DNA of 64,000 bases from Candidatus Bathyarchaeia archaeon (lineage in GTDB: Archaea > Thermoproteota > Bathyarchaeia > 40CM-2-53-6). Each line of letters opens with the position of its first letter. The stretch's first letter is position 1. A program made the translations under genes and the position numbers. The notes under the pieces were generated by a model. That model worked only from the letters and a program-made list of their open reading frames with translations. It was not told where the DNA came from and ran no database searches. The stretch spans positions 88,275-152,274 of the forward strand of contig DASYWW010000013.1 of the NCBI GenBank assembly GCA_035935655.1, read 5' to 3'. This document shows, one piece after another, positions 60,391-64,000 of the stretch.

Positions 60391-60927
60391 TCATCGGAGA
60401 AGGAGGCCCATCTCAACCTCATCGTGATAGCGATGGTCGTCCCCGAAGAATGTCTCTCTTGCAATACCTTCCTTCTTGAAGCCAACTTTCTCATAGACCT
60501 TGATAGCCCTATGATTTTCGGCAACCACAGTCAGCCCAATTCTGTGGAACCCTCGTTCCTTCGCCAGCTCGATCGCTTTCTTCATCATCATGGTTCCCAG
60601 CCCTAAGTTCTGAAAGTCTTGTTGGATGTAGATGAAAAGTTCCGTGACGCCTTTGCGCCGTTCGTCGGGAATTCTGAATATTTGCAAGTGTCCAACGATC
60701 CTCTCGTCCAATCGGGCGATCAGAATGATCCTGTTTGTAAGGTCGGAGGTCCAGCGCTCGATCTTGGCGCGGTCGTAGGGAGGCAAGCCCCACTTGATGG
60801 CCTCAGGTGACATGCTGGCATACATGGACACAAGTCCTTCTTTGTCCTCAGGTCGGTATGTCGCGAGCCTAACCCCTCTTCCGTTCTTCAGCGTCACCGG
60901 GGTGTCTGAGATAGGTACTCTTGACAA
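60391..60927 (-). CDS. GNAT-family N-acetyltransferase
   Basis: A 178-residue acetyltransferase of the RimJ/RimL type. RLATYRPEDKEGLVSMYASMSPEA starts the fold, RIVGHLQIFRIPDERRKGVTELFIYIQQDFQNLGLGTMMMKKAIELAKERG contains the acetyl-CoA pyrophosphate loop (Q-x-x-G-x-G), and HRAIKVYEKVGFKKEG is the typical C-terminal motif. The substrate (protein N-terminus, small amine or drug) cannot be told. Converges with the broken methyltransferase. Confidence 0.9.
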   Translation of the reverse strand: MSRVPISDTPVTLKNGRGVRLATYRPEDKEGLVSMYASMSPEAIKWGLPPYDRAKIERWTSDLTNRIILIARLDERIVGHLQIFRIPDERRKGVTELFIYIQQDFQNLGLGTMMMKKAIELAKERGFHRIGLTVVAENHRAIKVYEKVGFKKEGIARETFFGDDHRYHDEVEMGLLLR

Positions 60928-60981
60928 TTCTGGTTAGGTTTTCTGCGACATCATGACGATTGTCTGTTTTGGACAGAGAGG

Positions 60982-61392
60982 TCAGTAGTTCGCGTGCGCT
61001 TCGGCCCTCATTGGCTGTTTAACAGTTTCTGATATGGAAATTTCTAGGCCGTCTGGGTCGAGGCATACAGCTAGTTTGACTCCTTCCTGTTCTCGCATCT
61101 TTGGTTCCATGACGAATCTCACGCTCTTTGCTTTGAGTTCGCGGTATGTGTTCTCAAGGTCAGTAACCGTGAATCCTATCGTTGATGTTCCTGCGATCAT
61201 CTCTCTTTGGGCCGACGCGGAGGCGATGCGGGGCTTTGATAGATGAAGCGCGAGCGTCGTTGCTCCGGTTTGGAATTCTGTCCACTCGTTCGTCTTGTAT
61301 TTGAGGGGCAAGCCGAGAGTGTCCTTGTAGAATCCTACTGATTGGTCCATGTTTGATACTGCGATCATCACGTAGTCAATCTGTTTGAACAT
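60982..61392 (-). CDS. VOC-superfamily (glyoxalase-like) protein
   Basis: From ATG 61392 the product is 136 residues with the two VOC modules: FKQIDYVMIAVSNMDQSVGFYKDTLGLPLKYKTNEWTEFQTGATTLALH and STIGFTVTDLENTYRELKAKSVRFVMEPKMREQEGVKLAVCLDPDGLEISISE. Metal-ligand positions include His in LALHLS and Glu in LEISISE. The frame extends to 61623, but that part is not VOC-like. Substrate unknown. Confidence 0.87.
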   Translation of the reverse strand: MFKQIDYVMIAVSNMDQSVGFYKDTLGLPLKYKTNEWTEFQTGATTLALHLSKPRIASASAQREMIAGTSTIGFTVTDLENTYRELKAKSVRFVMEPKMREQEGVKLAVCLDPDGLEISISETVKQPMRAEAHANY

Positions 61393-61535
61393 GCAAACTC
61401 GCCATTCGTGAAGACCGGTCGTGAAGTAAAAGAGTTCCTGTCGCCAACAAGGAATCCTGATCTCATCTAATGCATGGTTTATCCGGATCCTCACATCCGG
61501 CTCTTTCAGCAGGGCTAGTATTGCCAGTGTTGACG

Positions 61536-62453
61536 ATGCGTTTGCGAATAGCTCTTGCGTTCTTCTCGATCTACACGATTTGGGGGTCCACTTACCTGGC
61601 GATCCGTTTCGCGGTCGAAACATTCCCTCCGTTTATGATGGCCGCAACTCGTTTTCTCATTGCAGGTGGAGTCCTTTACCCTTGGATCCGTTTGAGAGGG
61701 GCACCGCGTCCGACTCGGGCCAATTGGAAAGCTGCGACGATCGTCGGGGGGTTTCTGTTGCTCGGAGGCAACGGTGGGGTGACGAAGGCCGAACAAATCG
61801 TACCTTCCAGCTTGGCCGCTGTATTGATCACGATAGTTCCAATCTGGATGGCTCTTTTGGAGCTGTTGCGAAAGGATCGTATCGTCCCGACTCGTCACGT
61901 CGTTCTCGGCCTAGTCCTAGGCTTCGGTGGGGTTGTTCTGCTAGTTGGACCCGGCAACATCGCCGGTAGTAGTGGATTGAATTCCCCCTGGGCAGGTGTT
62001 CTGATATTCACCTCCCTCTCTTGGGCAATTGGGTCGGTCTATTCTAGAACGGCACCTCTGCCGAAGACGCCGTTGCTGGGCAGTGGAATGGAGATGTTAG
62101 CTGGTGGAGCCCTTCTCCTGGTGGCGTCAGTGGTCTCTGGAGAATGGGCTGGTTTTCAGCCGGGTAACATATCGCTCCTGTCTCTTGTCTCGTTCATCTA
62201 TCTGGTTGTATTCGGTTCCCTGATAGCCTTCTCATCCTATGTCTGGCTGTTGACAAAGACTACAACGGCGAGAGCCTCCACCTACGCGTACGTCAACCCA
62301 GTCGTCGCCGTCTTGCTTGGCTACTTTCTCGCTGGCGAACAGTTGACGCTTCGAACCCTCCTCGCTTCCTCGGTCATAGTCATCGCCGTAGCTGTGATTA
62401 CCAACTTCAAATCCAGACAGATTGCTCCCGACGACGATTCATCGCCAAGCTGA
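61536..62453 (+). CDS. EamA/DMT-superfamily transporter
   Basis: From ATG 61536 the product is 305 residues with ten hydrophobic helices in two EamA repeats. The first begins ALAFFSIYTIWGSTYLAIRFAVETFPPFMMAATRFLIAGGVLYPW, the second SPWAGVLIFTSLSWAIGSVYSRTAPL, ending ASTYAYVNPVVAVLLGYFLAGEQLTLRTLLASSVIVIAVAVI. These are metabolite exporters, usually of amino acids or related compounds. An in-frame ATG at 61470 would add a non-membrane extension. Confidence 0.9.
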   Translation: MRLRIALAFFSIYTIWGSTYLAIRFAVETFPPFMMAATRFLIAGGVLYPWIRLRGAPRPTRANWKAATIVGGFLLLGGNGGVTKAEQIVPSSLAAVLITIVPIWMALLELLRKDRIVPTRHVVLGLVLGFGGVVLLVGPGNIAGSSGLNSPWAGVLIFTSLSWAIGSVYSRTAPLPKTPLLGSGMEMLAGGALLLVASVVSGEWAGFQPGNISLLSLVSFIYLVVFGSLIAFSSYVWLLTKTTTARASTYAYVNPVVAVLLGYFLAGEQLTLRTLLASSVIVIAVAVITNFKSRQIAPDDDSSPS

Positions 62454-62489
62454 TTCCCTGTTTCTCTAACAAGTTCTAATTCTTTGTCG

Positions 62490-63766
62490 GATTGATGGAC
62501 TCGTCCAATCTAGTCCTGAATGATATCGATTCTGGGGGCGGTTATGTTCGCCATCCTCTCTGTGATATTTGGCAAGAGAGCCATTTTCCACCACTGGCGT
62601 GCCCTGTGCTGGCGATGAAGACAGTCAGACAGAAACATGAGGCTTCAAACGAACTTCTATCCCTCTTGAACAAGTTCAGACGCATGGTGAACGAATGCGT
62701 GGCTTTTGGAATAGAAGAGAAAATTTCAAGTCTCATGACTCTCTCTTTGAAATCGTATTATCGACTCAGTCCCAATACCCTCAGCTACTACAGACTCGGG
62801 GCGATCAGCAGTGCCACCGGAATACTCCGCAACTATCGAAAGGCCAAGAGAAAGAACCCTCGTACCAGCGTTCCATACGCTGGGAAGCTCATGCTCACCA
62901 CATGTTACGGGTTCAAAATCCAAAAAGATCTTCTCAGACTGCCTCTCAACCCAAGACAATACGTCTATGTTAAGCTGAACAATCACACTCTCCAAGCCCT
63001 CTCTGGGCATGACGTTCGCTCGGTCACGCTGACCCCGCATTCGCTCAGCATCAGCTACTCAAGAGAAACGGTCGACATCAAACCGGAGGGATACTTTGGG
63101 ATAGACCGTAATCTGGACAATGTGACAGTCGCATCAACAGGCCAGACCGTTCGAAGATTCGACATGTCAAAAGCGACCAGGATCAAATCCGATTATCGCT
63201 TTGTCAACAGCCATCTCAAGAGAAACGATTCCCGAATAAGAAGAAGAATCCAAGGCAAGTATGGAAGGAAGCAGAGGAACCGTGTCCAGCCACTAATCCA
63301 CAACGTGTCCAGGAGAGTAGTTGACGATGCCAAGACTGGACGATATGGCATAGTCATGGAGAGGCTTACTGGGATCCGAAGACTCTATCGTAAGGGCAAC
63401 GGGCAGAGCAGAAACTATCGGGCGAGGATGAACAGCTGGAGCTCTGGAGAGCTGCAACGACAAGTAGAGTACAAGGCGCGATGGGAAGGATTGAAGGTAA
63501 TCTACGTTCCTGCTAGGAACACTTCCAAGCGGTGCTCAATATGCGGGTACAAGACCCTAGAGAGCACCCAGCGACAACTATGGTGTCCATACTGTGGAGC
63601 CATACTAGACAGGGACGAGAACGCGGCCATGAGCCTGGCTGCGGGAGGGCTGAGGTTCAGCCCCAACGGGCCTCCAGGTGAAGCAGTGAAGGGGAACCCG
63701 ACGCCTACGGTAATCCTCAGAGTCGATGGAGGCAAGTTAAGTCAATCCATCCAACGAAGACTTAAC
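62490..63766 (+). mobile_element. tnpB-only IS200/IS605-like element, copy 2
   Basis: The element lies between the DMT transporter and a HAD phosphatase gene. The right end has a strong hairpin GTTAAGTC/GACTTAAC (63736-63766). A left-end candidate is GATTG/CAATC with an inner GGA/TCC (62490-62510). No tnpA. It belongs to the same family as copy 1: the ends of both tnpB genes read GNPTPTVI and run into the right-end hairpin. Exact ends are inferred. Confidence 0.6.
62606..63766 (+). CDS. tnpB: TnpB RNA-guided nuclease, copy 2 (no stop before element end)
   Basis: A TnpB homologous to copy 1, with GTG start 62606. RuvC motifs are intact: FGIDRNLDNV, IVMERLTGIRRLY and LDRDENAAMSLA. The zinc finger is CSICGYKT ... 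LWCPYCGA. The frame has no stop codon where copy 1 ends. It continues through the right-end hairpin and without interruption into the HAD phosphatase frame and off the window edge (462 codons from ATG 62615 to base 64000). The end given here is the hairpin, not a stop. It shares well under half to about half identity with copy 1 by eye. Confidence 0.88.
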
Positions 63767-63805
63767 AGAACCCGCGGATTGTTTTTCAACCTCAGCTGCA
63801 TTGGG

Positions 63806-64000
63806 ATGAGTAGTGAAGCTTCGTATGAAATGAGACTCGCGATACTGACCGATTTCGATGGCACCGTGACCCTCAACGACACGTTCGAAAACGTTCTGGC
63901 AGAGTTCGCTCAGGGTGATTGGCGTGTCGTTGACGAGCAGTACGTAAGGGGGGAGATTGGACTAGAGGAGTGCCTCCGAAGACAGGGCGCGATGGTAAGA
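63806..64000 (+). CDS. HAD-superfamily phosphatase (SerB/MtnX-like), N-terminal part
   Basis: The window ends after 65 residues. LAILTDFDGTVTLNDTFENVLAEFAQGDW contains the HAD motif I DxDGT with both Asp residues, in the phosphoserine-phosphatase/MtnX-like form. Starts at ATG 63806 or ATG 63830 are both in frame with the upstream tnpB, with no stop between. The element's right-end hairpin ends 40 bases before the first Met, so insertion probably replaced the original promoter region. Substrate undetermined. Confidence 0.8.
   Translation, partial: MSSEASYEMRLAILTDFDGTVTLNDTFENVLAEFAQGDWRVVDEQYVRGEIGLEECLRRQGAMVR

Noticed and set aside
62520..62617. 32-codon ATG frame just upstream of tnpB copy 2
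   Set aside because: Too short, overlaps the tnpB start and no equivalent exists upstream of copy 1.
1..64000. CRISPR array, rRNA operon or replication origin
   Set aside because: I saw no regularly spaced direct repeats, no rRNA-like stretch and no origin-box cluster next to an Orc1/Cdc6 gene in the window.

Overview
The window is archaeal. Evidence: two tRNA genes carrying small introns with bulge-helix-bulge (BHB) splice motifs, TiaS, Hjc, the archaeal families UPF0147 and UPF0148, a two-domain Cdc48 AAA ATPase, TrmB- and Lrp-type regulators, class III (archaeal) prepilin signals and a tetraether-lipid-synthase-like radical SAM protein. Multi-intron tRNAs, many GTG/TTG starts and roughly 50% GC favour a TACK-superphylum archaeon. 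Bathyarchaeia or an early-branching Nitrososphaeria relative is my guess; no rRNA is present to settle it.

Layout. 1-7.9 kb: housekeeping genes (Tes-like radical SAM, S9 peptidase, MDR dehydrogenase), an initiator tRNA-Met with three introns, TiaS and a stand-alone Lrp sensor domain. 8.0-9.2 kb: a tnpB-only IS element. 9.3-22.2 kb: a complete archaeal type IV pilus locus on the plus strand: prepilin peptidase, TrmB regulator, two small wHTH/unknown ORFs, two sister pilins, two duplicated minor-pilin pairs, a KaiC-like ATPase with a Tyr/Gly/Gln-rich disordered head, a second KaiC-like protein with a broken P-loop, a FlaI/TadA ATPase and two TadB/C-like membrane platforms. A two-repeat secreted protein follows. 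24.5-29.2 kb: Cdc48 with two homing-endonuclease inteins, both in the first AAA domain. 29.3-31.6 kb: frameshifted DJ-1/PfpI gene, UPF0148, Hjc and UPF0147. 31.8-36.1 kb: a MoxR/DUF58/DUF4129 membrane operon. 36.4-46.4 kb: M20 peptidase, membrane proteins, Tmk, Lon-like protease, hydrolases, VOC protein, a frameshifted SDR and a Nudix gene bracketed by a duplicated tRNA 3' end. 46.5 kb: tRNA-Phe with three introns. 46.8-52.7 kb: MFS transporter, a probable type II restriction-modification pair, small proteins and a YdeI-Nudix fusion. 52.8-58.0 kb: a likely polyphosphate island (VTC/CYTH double-tunnel protein, CHAD, Ppx/GppA, SixA, CYTH). 58.0-64.0 kb: membrane and exported proteins, a DUF59-PqqD fusion, a triply frameshifted methyltransferase, GNAT, VOC, DMT transporter, and a second tnpB whose frame runs without a stop into a HAD phosphatase cut by the window end.

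Themes. The strongest leads are the two triple-intron tRNAs, the polyphosphate island, the pilus locus with paired active/inactive KaiC-like proteins, the double-intein Cdc48 and the tnpB-HAD read-through. Several genes have single-base frameshifts, some at homopolymers, so either residual assembly error or gene decay must be considered when reading broken genes and the two apparent CTG starts.
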